Source: Micrasema longulum
Lineage: Eukaryota; Arthropoda; Insecta; Trichoptera; Brachycentridae
Assembly: GCA_022494885.1 (NCBI GenBank)
Contig: JAGVSM010001107.1
Span: forward strand, 54,564-118,563
Reading direction: 5' to 3'
DNA length: 64,000 nt
Made by a program: the position numbers and the translations under genes. Positions 1-11,534 of the stretch are shown piece by piece. How positions within the stretch are numbered: position 1 is the first letter of the stretch; every line of letters starts with the position of its first letter. The notes beneath the pieces were generated by a model, which was not told the origin of the DNA, ran no database searches, and was given only the letters and a program-made list of their open reading frames with translations.

Positions 1-2295
1 TTAATTTACAATGTAAAATAGTTATTCTTTTGATAATAAGAGCATATTAAATTAAAAAAGCATATCTGGGATTACTGATATTTTTTGCACGAAAAGTAGG
101 TGAACTTTTTTTGATTTTTGATTCAACTTAAAAAAACATTTATATGATGAAAGTAGACTTTGGTGTTTTATTCACGTATAAAATATCTTATTGCGATAAA
201 TTTTGCATTTTTAACTTCAAAGCGGCAAAAAGTATTTTATCGTCCAAGGTACGAATTTTCAATGCAATGTAGTTTTTATTTTAGCTCGATTAAGCTATAC
301 AAAAATAATATCAAGAAATCTTGACAATCATTGAAAATGACGCTAATGTGTTATACCGTTCACTGTTTATTTCAAATCACTTTTTATTTGTATCATAAAT
401 CATACATTTCGCTGAATTATTTTGCAAGTCAAAAGAATACATTATTTTATTTATTGATTTCGACTTTGCGCTTTTTCGATCGGGTGTTTTTGATGTCGTC
501 TTAATGCGAAAATAATACCGCATTTTGAAAGAGATGCTCTTTTTTATAGACGAGCTCATTAGTTATGTTCTATTTATGTGGATTAGGAGGCCTTAAGTCT
601 ACAAGTCCACAGTCAAAGAACTCATTTCAATACTGCTACAAACATCAAAAACCATTCCGAATTGTATCGTAAATAAAATGCCACATTAGTAAAACAATGT
701 AAATACATATTTATGATACTTGTATCGATGTTGTACAAAGCATTTATAATTTTAAAGTAACTTATGTGTGTTTAAAACGAAGCAGTAATTAACAATGTTT
801 GGACATACCAAAAATATTGTTGATGAAAACCATTAGTCCAAAAGTTAATAAAATATTTTTTTAAGCTTTCCCTGGTAACTAAAATATTTTCCGAGTCTAA
901 ATAATTTTTAAATTAGAATATGAAGTGATATTAATGTCTATTAGTGACGTAACATAATAAAATTTCATATCTAGAAAAAAACTATTATTTTCTAAAATTT
1001 TACACTGATAAACTGTAGTATATGAATATTTTTTTTTTGTTTTATTAAATTCACATTGCATGTTGACACGAAATACAAAAAAAAGAAAAACTTTGACTAA
1101 AATAAAAAACAAATATAAAATAGATGGATGCAAGATAAATAATGGTAACAATAATATAATATTGATGTTTTTTGTAGACACATGTACGCTACCCGCTTAT
1201 AGAGCCGCCCATATGGACAAAAAACATTCAAGGATTATCTATCACGAAGTTAACTTCAATTTACACCAAGACAATGGGCTGTTGGTATTCAAGCCGTTAA
1301 TTGCAAGCAAAGGACAAAACCGCCCGTTACACATTTGTTGTTAAACCAAAAATTTGAACGCTTTTGTTATATGCAATAGAGCGAATGGGCGTCTGCTTTA
1401 ACGGGTCGCGTCTTATTACTTTGATATATGTCTTGATACATCTCAATAGTAAATGATTCTAATAAAATATCAAAAAATTAACCAAAGAATTTTACCAACA
1501 TTATTTTAATAATTGATTCTGTGATAATCGAGGAATATTGTTTTCATTTAATTTACCGAATATGTAATAATTTATATAAAATAATACAATGGGTTTTATT
1601 TTCATTGTTCCAAGTTTTAGAATAAGCTTTTTAAATATTTTATTGGAATACCCACAAACATACCTTTTTCAAAAATATATAATTACTACATTAAAAATAT
1701 GTAGTATCTACACATACATATTTACTTATATACAAGATTTAAACAGAAAATGTCGCAGATACATACGCCGTAAATAGATAAGGCCTAGCTCCTTTTTTTA
1801 TGTAATTTAGTTTATTATGTTTGGTAGAAAATATTTTAAAAAATTAGCTAGAAGTCTACAATAGTATCGTTAGCCATTTATAATCATGATTCAGGGAAAT
1901 GCTTTAGTAATATCATGAATTTATTTTGTGCTGGTACCCACATTTGAATGCCACATCGTTCATCAAATGATAAGAATTATTAGTGAATATTGAATATGAA
2001 GGCACCTTTAGTCGCTTATTTGACAAGGATTTAATGTAATGGTTTTATAAGAAACAATAGTTACATAGGAAGTTATATTAAAACAGGTGAAATAAAAATA
2101 AAAGGTACATTATACATTGTTAATTATTATTTATTTTAACAGTTTTGTCCAAATTTTCACTTATTTTTCATTAAAATAAACAAAAATGCAAAAAATGTTC
2201 AAAAAGATATGAAAGTATACCCATATGTATTCGTCATAAATACGTCATATTTACCCAAAAATAATCATGTGTTCTCTGTGTGTGAAATGTTTTTT
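1..2295. other. AT-rich intergenic DNA, nothing recognised
   Basis: No gene, tRNA-like head or known element end was recognised here. Stop-free stretches on both strands stay under about 95 codons and have low-complexity, AT-driven composition. The 1190-1340 part is somewhat less AT-rich but its translation resembles nothing I know. Confidence 0.5.
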
Positions 2296-2299
2296 TAGA

Positions 2300-2452
2300 A
2301 TGGTGTTTTCACACTATAATATTTCATAGTCCCTGGACTGGTACCTGAAGTGTGAGACTAATCATTTTACGTTCATGTAACAAAAATGATCAAGATGCGC
2401 TGCAATTGGAGTATCAATGCACCATTAGGTGCAGAAAGTGAATGTTGATGAT
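2300..2452 (+). mobile_element. SINE-1 body and 3' end, head missing
   Basis: Matches the body of the full-length SINE-1 at 15057-15312: the segment around 'tccctggactggtacctgaag', then a block around 'tcatgtaacaaaaatgatcaag', then the conserved end 'caccattaggtgcagaaag' running into TGATGAT. The tRNA-like head is absent, as in a 5'-truncated insertion. Confidence 0.75.
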
Positions 2453-2546
2453 CTGTGTGCAATATAACCATGTCCCTGGACGAGTGTTTTCGGCTCGATG
2501 GCTGTTCTCAAATAAAAAAAATAATATGGGAATCGAGTGGAGATAA

Positions 2547-2626
2547 GACCACCTCGTTGTGTAGTGGTTGATGTACACGCCTACCCTTCTTCAGGTCCTG
2601 GGTTCGATTAATGGCAGAGTATATTA
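2547..2626 (+). mobile_element. tRNA-like SINE head
   Basis: The segment resembles a tRNA gene: an A-box-like 'gtgtagtggttgatgtacac' and a B-box-like GGTTCGATTAA, without a proper acceptor stem. It is therefore a Pol III-type SINE head, not a tRNA gene. It is followed immediately by a LINE 3' UTR (2627-2888), so the two may form one SINE with a LINE-derived tail. Confidence 0.6.
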
Positions 2627-2888
2627 TATCCTTCTATTTTCCTTTCCATCCCCTCTCCTCTATTCATAGTATAGTAATAATTTTTTTTATGTATATTTAT
2701 TTTTGATAATCTTTGCTTTTAATTTTTGTATAAAATTGTAAGATTCAAAATGTCCGTGTATTTATAATTTTCTCAAACTGAACGGTTTGGGTAGTTAGGA
2801 AGAAATTGCCTTAAGAAAATATGCCCACCCTTATATGTTTATTTATTGTGTATGTATATAAAGTGTCAAATAAAAAAATAAAAAAATA
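2627..2888 (+). mobile_element. LINE 3' UTR (same family as 38.7-39.0 and 39.9-40.2 kb)
   Basis: Shares an ordered series of blocks with two other loci: pyrimidine-rich 'ccctctcctctattcatag', 'gtataaaattgtaagattc', 'ctcaaactgaacggtttggg', 'aagaaattgcc' and 'atgcccacccttatatg', ending in an A/T-rich TAAA-type tail. At 38.7 kb the same sequence follows a LINE ORF2 stop codon, so this is a LINE 3' UTR. No coding sequence precedes it here. Confidence 0.8.
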
Positions 2889-3018
2889 TATTCGTGACAC
2901 AAAATATTGATTTTTGAAACTTTTTGAACTGCAATATTTCATTGTTCCTGAACTAACACCAAAGCGTAAGATTAATAATATTTCACTAAATGTTATTAAA
3001 TATTTGTAAATAACCCCT

Positions 3019-3070
3019 TACCGACTTTTCTATGTCTACCGGTTTCGAGACGTACCCGTCTCTTTGTCAG
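3019..3070 (-). other. Hammerhead-like core, left arm of fold-back element
   Basis: On the minus strand: CTGACAA (G8 of the core changed), spacer A, a perfect 6-bp GAGACG/CGTCTC stem closed by a GGTA loop, GAAA, then ACCG...CGGT ending in GGTA. The order matches CUGANGA - stem II - GAAA - stem III - UH of hammerhead ribozymes. Stem I is not evident, so activity is speculative. Confidence 0.3.
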
Positions 3071-4015
3071 GACACAAATTAAACTAACATGCAAACCAAC
3101 ATAAATACAACACTTATTCAAATACAAACTAATACCACTTTCGGACAAAAGGATTTTGAGTATTATTCAATTAAAATCTATTACCTACTACCACTATCTA
3201 TCAAAACAATTAGTAACGAGAAAATGTTTAGAAAGGCTATAAAAAATGGATAGTGAAGCTAGGTAAGAGTAAAATGGATTATCTCATTCGCCCAAAGCAA
3301 TATTGAATCAACCGCTTCACAAGTGTATAGCTTATGTTAGGTTTTTGTTATTTTCATTGTGCGTTTAATAATATAAATAATATACATAGATGTATAAACC
3401 TAGTTTTTAAAACTGTGAATAATTTGTTAACTACCCCGGTTTGTTAAGTTAAGAGTCTTCCTTTTTTATTTTCTAATGTAAAAACGTTTAAAAAAAAGTA
3501 TATTGTTAAGTGTCCTCGGCACGGGCCTCAGTGAGGTCACATTATTTTTATTATTAATTATAGTTTGTAGGAGAAAAATATGAGTAAATAAATAAACATG
3601 CAAACCAAAATGCAAAACCCACTATACACCTTTACCATGGTTGTTGCACAAAAATATAAAACCAACATGACAGGCATTGCACTGATAAGGACAAATATGC
3701 ACTGATTAAATTATAAAAATATTTTATGTTGTTTGAGAAATAGTTGAAAAAAGGTAGAGGGATGGAGGGAGGGGGAGAGTTTAATAGGTTTAATAGGGTG
3801 ACCATTACAGTGGATCATCGTATAAAGGACTATATTAAAAGTTTATTTGAAAACATTGAATATTTTCATAATTGAATCAGTGCATGTTTGTCCTAATCAG
3901 TGCATGTGCTTATTAAAATGCATGTCGTGATGGTTTTATATTTTTGTGCAACTACTATGATAAAGGTGTAAAGTGGGTTTTGCATGTTGGTTTGCATGTT
4001 GGTTTAATTGGTGTC

Positions 4016-4067
4016 CTGATGAAGAGACGGGAACGTATCGAAACCGGTAGACATAGAACAGTCGGTA
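4016..4067 (+). other. Hammerhead-like core, right arm of fold-back element
   Basis: CTGATGA at 4016-4022, stem II 4024-4029/4034-4039 (one mismatch), GAAA at 4040-4043, and a short stem III ACCG/CGGT (4043-4046/4063-4066) followed by A4067, giving a GTA cleavage-type triplet. All core nucleotides are present in this copy. Extra A4023 and the lack of a good stem I argue against a standard fold. Confidence 0.35.
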
Positions 4068-4159
4068 AGTGGTTATGTACAAATATTTAGTAAAATATTT
4101 AACCACAAAGTAAATGCTTTGAATATTAATAATATTTAATCATATTTCCTTCATGTAAC

Positions 4160-5180
4160 ACATTTATTTATTTATTTTTTTATTAATGAAATCATACAGT
4201 CTTTATATAAAACAAGGTACAAAAGAACAATTAAAAAAAAGTAAGACCAATTACAGATTTCACACTAATTAATGCAGGAGGAGAGGGGAAAAATAATTTA
4301 ATTCTAAAAAAGTCAAAATAAAAATATTACATAAAAAGTTCATAAAAAGGAGAAGAAATTGTATAGCTATTCTACTTTCCTCCCTCTCTCTCTACTTCCA
4401 TGAACATTTAAATTAATTTGTAAAAAATCACAACCAACAGTAAATTATTAGATAAAGGTAGTAGATGTACGTAAGTATAAATTAAGAGTTGAAATCAAAT
4501 GTGTAAAATTAAAAGTAAAAGTTAAAATTAAAATGAAAAGTTTAAATTAAAATAAAGTTAAAAGTTTTCATGTTGGTTGAACAACGCTGCATTTATTTAA
4601 ATAATGAAGTGTTCTGTGAATTACTGAATGAGGATGATACAAGGTATAAAAAATACAAGGACGCACATCAACAAATGTGTGAGAAATGTTAAATAGCGAT
4701 AAAAAACAATAACCTACACTACAAACAAAAAAATAAAAATATTACCTATCTCTTTGAAGATAATGAATGTTTAAAAAAGTTTTATGCTTTCAAAATATTA
4801 TTTACATGGACTAAAGTTTCTTAGGGAATTATTATTCTGCCATGGTCAAATATGTGATAACACTTTTACCAGAAATTGACACAAATTCTTTGAATACCAA
4901 TAAAAGTAAACAGATATGTGGTATCATTTCAATCAATTTGTCAACTAATATAAAACTATTATGTATGAAAAATGCAGTATGAGGGTAAATATTAAGGCAT
5001 ACTTCACACACATCTGGTAATACAATCGCATTGAATTTGAAACTTAAAACGTAAAACAAAAATTCCTGACCGAGAAAGATATGGCATTATCAATGTCTTA
5101 AAAATAATTGACAATGAGGAAATTCAGTGCTACGGGAAATTGAATAAAAACCTTTATGTAAAGAAGAAATCAAAGCATCA
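4160..5180. other. AT-rich spacer, possible LINE tail at its left edge
   Basis: A TTTA repeat (about 4163-4180) followed by A/T-rich sequence resembles the minus-strand LINE 3' ends at 36.3, 40.2 and 45.8 kb, but no specific match was found. The rest has no recognisable gene or repeat. Confidence 0.3.
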
Positions 5181-5184
5181 ATAT

Positions 5185-5516
5185 GTAGGTGAAATAATTC
5201 AATTAGATGAACCTCACCCGCATAAATAAAGGTTTCAGCTCTTTAACTTCACAAATAGAAACATATGAAAGAATTGAAGGAATATAGATGTTCAAATATG
5301 GGCAGAATGGTGCATGTTACACAGTGTGTAAAGTGGCCACTTACACCAGCCATTGACAGGTCATAAGCCCTGTAGATGCCTAGACTTCTATATTTCCTTA
5401 TCTTAAATGTTCTTCATCTCTGTTGTAATATCTTAATATAAACAGCTCCCCAGTGAGTTGAATCCAGTCCTTGTCTAAAAAAATTTGGACAAACTCAGAA
5501 TATTGTTGATTCAAAG
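5185..5516 (+). repeat. R380 copy, subfamily B
   Basis: Follows the R380 order: 'taggtgaaat' block, 'ggtttcagctctttaac', 'gtgtgtaaagtggccactt', 'gacaggtcataagccctg', 'gcctagacttc', then 'catctctgttgtaatatc' and a 'tttggacaaactcag' end. The TTGTAATAT and 'gttgaatccag' wording is shared with the copies at 45, 54-57 kb (subfamily B). Confidence 0.85.
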
Positions 5517-6106
5517 ATTTAAAGTGTACGGTGACGTTTCTCAAATATGTACCAAAAAATTAATAAAAACGAACTAAATAAAAATGAACTACTCTGAACT
5601 ACGTCACAAGTTCTTGTTAATCAACCGATAAATTACAGCGTCGGAAAGATTTCTGGTTTCCAGGAAGCCAACTCACCAGTCAGGACAACTAACCGATGAC
5701 AACTAGTGACGTCACGGGTGGATTAATTTCAGAATTCAAAATCATAACAATGCAATAACAAGCTTATGCAGCAATGATCTCCGTTTTTCCGTATAAGATT
5801 TTTGCTGTCATAATTCACAAATTAGTTTGCCAATCAAAAACGCACATTTGATCATAGCACGAAAAATCCAGAATTTTATAGAAGTAAGAGAAAGGTCGAC
5901 GTCAAACGAAAAAATTAAGCATAGATTTCAATATTTTAAATCTTTAAATAAATATTTGCGCTAATATAACTTGAAAAACTATACAATGTTGTTTTGTTAC
6001 AATATTTGAAAGTTCCAACGCTCAACTTTCTCATTGCAAAGTAAAGTCATAAATAAAAATATATATTAGTGACGTTCATTTCGTGATAACGAAATTAATA
6101 TTGGGA

Positions 6107-6278
6107 CTAATACGAGTTGTAGTATTGTGGACTCACGAGCCAAAGGTCCGAGGTTCATATCCCACTCTACCACAACTCGATTTCCATTTTTCCATCACAA
6201 GTTATTTATGACTTTTAGGAAATGGTTTTTTAAATTAAAATAATTGAGTAAATAATAGGAACTCAAGTATTTCTCTTC
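6107..6278 (+). mobile_element. SINE-2
   Basis: tRNA-like head ('gttgtagtattgtggactca', B box around 'gaggttcatatccc'), then a body shared with 18087-18260: 'aactcgatttcc', 'cacaagttatt', 'gacttttaggaaatgg' and 'gagtaaataata' near the 3' end. The B box is degenerate, so this copy is old. Confidence 0.8.
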
Positions 6279-6289
6279 TATTGATTTTA

Positions 6290-7580
6290 AAAAATACATA
6301 TTTTCATAAATAAATTGCGTCGTGTCAGTGGAGTTAAGAAATATTTTTTTGGAAATAAAAAACTTTATTGGTGTTCGATTTACTCAAATATTTCAATTTT
6401 AGAGGCCATTTTCAAGTTGTAAACTATATATTGAAACACTACAGAATACTTGACAATCCTAGTTGTTACTTGTTACTTGTTACGTATGCGGTTTGAAGGG
6501 TACAGCTCTTACGGTTCGTTTTTTGACAACAAATACCAGTCCTTGGGGGTTAGTATGCGGAAAGAAGCGGTGTAAGTAATTAAAAATATAATATTAGGGG
6601 AACCGAAAAGAAAAGAAAATATTTTTAATTCCTATTTTACAGTTTTAACTTTAACAAACTTAACTGAATTAAGACGAGATACGATGCATTAATTTCGATA
6701 ATGCAGTGCCCTATGAACCCTCAGTTGCACATAAATGTTTGATGATAAAAATGATAATGATGTACATTTATGATTTTCAAGTAAAAAAAATATGTTTTTA
6801 AATAAAAATTTTCAAGACTTACAATTATGTGGATTAAGATCATTTGTGCCCATTTATAATAAAAACTATTATGAATTCTTCAAATGTGTTATTGAAAAAT
6901 TACTCAAAAGGTGCAAAAGGGTTAAATAAAACGATTGACAAACTTATTTCGTAAATTTGCTTGAGAATTTTTATTAAATGAAGGAATTAAAAAAAAAATA
7001 TCAATACATAAATATGTAATGTAGTGCGGTGGTTTGAAATACAACGCCATTAAAAGGTACCATATTTACAAAATTAAATAAACAAGGTCTTCAATGTTAA
7101 ATGTAAATAAAAAATTCAAAATAGTACAATAGTTATAAATACACATTGTATGGAATCACTGAAACCACGTTCATTCATTAAATTTATTTGTAAGATACTT
7201 CAAAAAGCTCCACATGTTCGTAAATCACTTTAGTATATATTTGCTCTATACTTTGAATATGGTACATTTCCATACATCCTTATTCAGGGCCCAGTTTCCT
7301 CCATTATTCAATATTTATTAATCCCAGTAGCACACTCCACAATATCTACAGACCCACTGCACCTTTCGTAAAACACCTTTAGCCCCGGATCGGAAATACC
7401 TACCCAAACAAATAAAAATACTAACCAGGGGCGTGCTTTAAAATAAAAATGGTACAAAAGCTTGTAGAAGTTCTGAATATTATCACCTTGGAAGTTTTTT
7501 AAAATTATGTGTGGTGACGATGTATCGCACGTCAAAAGAGCAACAAGTACGAATGTATGCATATACGACATTTATAATAA
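6290..7580. other. AT-rich spacer with a degenerate SINE-1 3' end
   Basis: The 6680-6763 part resembles the SINE-1 end ('atgcagtgccctatgaac' followed by TGATGAT-type repeats). Nothing else was recognised. Confidence 0.4.
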
Positions 7581-7589
7581 AACCGGCAT

Positions 7590-7695
7590 CTTCGTCAAAT
7601 GGTCAGCGCATTTGTCAACCATCCAAGAAGTCTCGGGTTTTATTCCCGAAAAAAGTGTATTTACACTCGAATATTTCAGGCTAAAGTTTTATTTT
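7590..7695 (+). mobile_element. Degenerate SINE-1 head
   Basis: Contains 'atggtcagcgcatttg', a 'ccatccaagaagtctcggg' segment and a decayed B box, then 'tatttacactcgaatatttc'. This is the same order as the SINE-1 heads at 15057 and 59433. No body was recognised after it. Confidence 0.6.
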
Positions 7696-7835
7696 TTGAC
7701 ATCACCGTTTTTCTTTACAGGTATCTAAAACCATATTTTCGTTTTCTAATTAATAAGGAAATTTGCGAGCCATTTTATTCTTTAATTTCGTTGATTGTCA
7801 ATTTTTATTTGGGATATAAGTTGTTTACAAGTCCT

Positions 7836-8320
7836 AATGGTATTGGGCTATTAGATAGGGATTGAGTTCTCTCACATCCTTAACTTTCCTACGTTTTGAA
7901 ATATAAAGCAGCACATTCACATAAAATGTGTGCAGGTGATTCATCATCTGCATTGCATTTCAAAGTTTCAAAGATATTCAATCTTTCAAGTTGTTTATTC
8001 GATCCGCAGTTCCCAGTGAGAGCTTTAGTAATAACTCTTACTTGGATTCAGCTTACTTTTTTATATTGGAAGCAAACCTTTGTGAATACCCCTTCAGGGG
8101 TACATTCGCATAGTGCTGACTCGGTAATTTTTGCCAGAGCATAACATTCTGTTTCCGGGTCCACGACGGGAGTCCAAAACGAAGAGCACATTTGGGTAAC
8201 CCACATAATAGCTATTGGAGCTGTCTTAGCTCCCAGCCTAGCCTCGTCAGTACGGTCAATGTTTGGTATGATTTTAGCATTTTTAATCACATGCTGTGTA
8301 AGTTCCAAGTTTATGTCTGG
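7836..8320 (-). mobile_element. Non-LTR retrotransposon ORF2 C-terminus (RNase H-type LINE), degraded
   Basis: Minus-strand translation with frameshifts gives a segment matching the better preserved copy at 11611-12166: 'QVRVITKALTGNCGSNK', then 'ADDESPAHILCECAAL'. The region is the extreme C-terminus with the Cys/His knuckle seen in I/R1/jockey-type elements. The first Cys pair is lost here. The downstream 'gggctattagatagg' block is shared with 11.8 kb, which supports a common 3' UTR. Confidence 0.75.
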
Positions 8321-8447
8321 TCTAAGTACATCTGGTTTTACGTCCCCGAACCGATTTTATATGACCGCTATTTCGGTTTGGTTATCATTTGTCGGCTCAT
8401 ATTTGACAGTTGTGGACGGTCAGAGATAACAATTTATTGTAGAGTAT

Positions 8448-9085
8448 CTAACGCCTAAACAAAGCGTTGAAATTCAAATGTTATATTGGAATAATCGTTC
8501 AATTGTAAATACTCGATAAAAAATGCGTGATTTTTTAAATGTCAATCATGTGGCAAGCAAGTCAACTATTCAGCATGATTTTGAAAATGTTCATACACTG
8601 GGAAATAAAACAAAATCTGAGCGACAACTTAGTCAACGAACACCAGAAAAAATTTATGCGGTGAGGCTGTGTGTTTGTGAACGTCCAGGCACCGCTCATC
8701 GATGCCGTGCACAAGAATTAGGATGCTTTAAAACTATCATGACATGTCAGATATCTTTCTTGTGCCCGAATCGGGTAAATTTTAGAGCATTAAGGTTCCA
8801 ACAGTAAATATATACGTTTGAAAAACTTTTTCCAGGCGAGTAATGTCAAAAGGCATCACCTTATATATCGGCTGGCCTCCACGACCTCATGATCTCCTGA
8901 TCGCCCTCAATTTTTTCCTATGGGGGTACATAATGGAAAAAAATTACACTAGCAAACCAATGATAATATTGATGCTTAAGGACGACATCCGCACCATAAA
9001 ACTGTAAAACATCAATAAAAATTATGCTTGAAAGAGACAGCATTTGCGTCACGAAACCGTCATCATATTTCAAACGTATTGTTAA
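8448..9085 (+). pseudogene. Tc1/mariner-superfamily transposase relic
   Basis: The first segment reads LTPKQSVEIQMLYWNNRSIV, a helix-turn-helix start typical of this superfamily. It is followed after a stop by a frame with 'STIQHDFENVHTLGNKT' and 'QRTPEKIYAVRLCV' (8523-8810). After a large internal deletion, 8855-8960 encodes a C-terminal box with GWPPRPHDL and FFLWGY. The position usually held by the last catalytic Asp (DFFLWG) reads NFFLWG. Stops, frameshifts and deletion make it non-functional. No clear terminal inverted repeats were found. Confidence 0.75.
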
Positions 9086-9640
9086 AAACTATATAGTCAA
9101 TCAATAAAATAAATGTTATAAAATTGGGTTTCGTTAAAAAGTTCATTTTAAAAAATATTAGCCTAGAACATGTAACGCACTCAGTATCTACATTTAGTTC
9201 TGAGAACAAATTGTAAAAAAAAAAATGTGTAAGATTAAAAGGATATTAATTTATTCCGAATACGCCAACAGTAAAAACTACTCACCTCTTCCCTGGAATA
9301 TGTAGCAGCTTTCTGCAGTATTGTCCTATGCACTCCATGTTAAGACATTACAATAGGAAGCGTGTGTAAATACGATTCCGTAAACCTATAGATCATGAAA
9401 GCAAAACGCTTTAAACAAAATACATCTCTATGTCAGTTACGACAGTTTACTTCGAACAAAATGTGTCTATTAGGCAAAGATAGATATTCAATACTTTTAT
9501 TCGGCCTGAAGGCGGGTACCTTGAATAATGGATATATTGTTTGCTGAAATCGGTAAAGTAAAATGTGTAACAGTTGATTTTTGCAAAAAATCGGTCAATT
9601 ATAAACAGCTCACCCCAACTCAATATCAATCAGAATATTT
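9086..9640. other. AT-rich spacer, nothing recognised
   Basis: No gene or repeat match. Part of it may be the 3' end of the transposase relic to its left. Confidence 0.4.
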
Positions 9641-9649
9641 TTTTGCAGT

Positions 9650-9840
9650 AATATGATTGATAAGGTATCAAAATTTCTTTTGCGACTCTTGTATATCTAT
9701 TGAATTCGGTGAACACGCATTTGCGGTCGCAGACCCCATGGCATGGAAAGCTCTCCCAGCAGAAGTGCGAAATTGTGAGAGTGAAATGATGTTTCGGAAA
9801 AAACTTAAAACCCACCAATTCTCTGATTCATTTGAATAAA
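9650..9840 (+). mobile_element. LINE ORF2 C-terminal fragment
   Basis: A 60-codon frame ends with 'FGEHAFAVADPMAWKALPAE' followed by 'VRNCESEMMFRKKLKTH' and a stop. This 'AF.V..P.AWN.LP..IR....FKK.LK..L' pattern is the usual end of ORF2 in CR1/L2-like LINEs. Only about 45 codons are recognisable. The wording differs from the LINE ends at 38.6 and 57.0 kb, so it is another family. Confidence 0.7.
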
Positions 9841-10330
9841 TAATTAGAATGTTATAATAATAATATTTAGATATTTTATGTCGATAAATTCAATATTTAT
9901 ATAATGATTTGGTATCTTGAGATCATATTATGATAATGGCACTAGTTTATTATAATAATTATAATAACGTGTATATTGTTTAAGAGGATATGCGATGCGG
10001 GACAATTTCGAAGAACAGATACTTTTTTATACATTAAATATCCAAAGGACTTTTATAATAGAAATTTAATTATATAAGACATAGTGGAGTTTGCAAACAA
10101 TAAAAGGTAGCGGTAATTCCTTGTATACAAAGGTTAAAAAGTCAATTTAATAAAAATATGTTTAAAAAGATACAAAAGAAGAAATTTAAAAGTGCGCAAT
10201 TTAGTTGTTACAAAGTGTAAATGAATAATACCGAAAGAAAATAAATTAAAAATACACACATATTTATATGAACAAATATAGAAAAGTACATTCATCAATA
10301 TTGCAATTAATTAGCAATGGAGTGACGAAG
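9841..10330. other. AT-rich spacer
   Basis: Nothing recognised. The part directly after the LINE stop codon at about 9837 may be its 3' UTR. Confidence 0.35.
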
Positions 10331-10334
10331 GAAA

Positions 10335-10790
10335 ACATTGTTTTTGCTGATAATTTACTATGTTGGACTTGATTTAATTTTGTATTTAATTAAAGCATGT
10401 GATGTATTAAATATATCAAAAAGATCGTTAATTAATTGTCATTTAGATGAATTCAAACAAAAAGAGAGAACAGAACTTAAATTATTTGAAAATTTTGTAC
10501 ATCTTAGTCTGGACAATCTATGAGATTATTCACAATATTATGTAGTGTGACAACTCAGTCACTTTGCGTCTAGTTGAAAACGCGGGTATATGCAAATTTT
10601 CTAATAACAAATCATACGATATTTCAGAAAGGGGTTGACCTATCTTATGGTAAAAATATGGTAGAAACTTTCTCTGGACTCTCTCCAAGTTATCTATATT
10701 TATATTGTAAATGGGTGACCAGATTTGAGATGCATATTCTAAATGAGACCTCGCCAGAGAGCAGTAGAATAATTAAATTAAATTAATTTT
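10335..10790 (-). mobile_element. CR1/jockey-like LINE ORF2 C-terminal fragment
   Basis: Reading the minus strand from about 10775, the frame gives SLARSHLEYASQIWSPIYN, NLERVQRKFLPYF and then 'YDLLLENLHIPAFSTRR'. This is the '.VRS.LEYA..VW.P......LE.VQ.KF' block downstream of the reverse transcriptase domain. Farther on (about 10560-10335) the similarity fades through stops around an 'IDCP' motif. The same family occurs at 18490-19010 and 36312-37346, both also on the minus strand. Confidence 0.8.
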
Positions 10791-11030
10791 GTTAAAATGT
10801 TTCGTATTTCTAATGACAAACCCAAGAATTCACAAAGCTTTGTTGTATTTGAACATAGTTTTTCTGTCACTCGCTCACAAATGCCTCCCCGATACCGCGG
10901 GAAAAAAACAACTCCATTTCAGACCAATTTTGATTAATATTATTCATATTATAATTATGGTGTCTAAGAAATATACAAACGAAATAATACATTTACAAAC
11001 ATTACATTCATACTAAAATCTACACATATA
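10791..11030. other. AT-rich spacer
   Basis: Nothing recognised apart from a (TA)n-rich run next to the RTE-like tail. Confidence 0.35.
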
Positions 11031-11033
11031 TAT

Positions 11034-11362
11034 AACAACAACAACAACAACAAACCATCACGCCGTTTCCCCGTAAGGGTAAGCAGAGATGATATAACGC
11101 CACATCACTCATACAGATCTCGCTTCTTCTACATTCATACATCTTCTTATGCACGCGCAAAGATTATTCCGACTTTGACATGTCCATCTTCAAGTATTTG
11201 TTGGATTTGGTCATGCCATGCCTTTTTCGGTCTACCTATATTTATGCATCCATCAACATTCGCATTGTAAATATTCTTAGCCGTTCTTTCGCTGTCCATT
11301 CGTTCTACATGTCAAAACCAGCGCAGAGCTCCTTTCTTGATTTTGTCGATAATGCTTGTATG
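11034..11362 (-). mobile_element. RTE-like LINE 3' end with (TTG)n tail
   Basis: The minus strand encodes the end of ORF2 in broken frames: 'KKGALRW' type start, a 'ERMDSERTAKN' type segment, then 'GRPKKAWHDQ'. This is followed by the 3' end 'tacccttacggggaaacgg' and a trinucleotide (AAC/GTT) tail at 11034-11053. Both sides match the elements at 25.2-26.2 and 47.7-48.4 kb. The copy is 5'-truncated. Confidence 0.85.
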
Positions 11363-11534
11363 TATGTAAATAATTGTTTTAAAAAACATAATAATTTCAT
11401 TAGTGCAGTACAAACCGAAGGATTGTGCAGATATTGAGCTGTGAAAAATACAATAAAATTGTGATGTTATCAAATTCCATGCCAATGAATAAACAGAAGT
11501 GATTTAAAAATAAGTATTTCAATAAATGTAAGTA

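Larger units (their letters stand above)
2971..4137. mobile_element. Fold-back element with ~100-bp inverted termini, inserted in a SINE-1 relic
   Basis: The left end (about 2984-3110) and right end (about 3960-4124) are inverted copies. Both carry 'tctatgtctaccggtttcg', a GAGACG/CGTCTC hairpin and a terminal 'accacttaccgac' block. The interior is AT-rich with no transposase. A 13-bp ATTAATAATATTT occurs at 2971-2983 and 4125-4137 and may be a target duplication, although part of it may belong to the element. Flanks 2929-2970 and 4138-4160 look like the two halves of a SINE-1 body. Related pieces lie at 11.5-12.25 kb, 17.35 kb and 51.3-51.6 kb. Confidence 0.7.

Noticed and set aside
2971..4137. 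Calling the fold-back family a Penelope-like element
   Set aside because: Only the hammerhead-like layout points that way; no Penelope reverse transcriptase or GIY-YIG domain was found.
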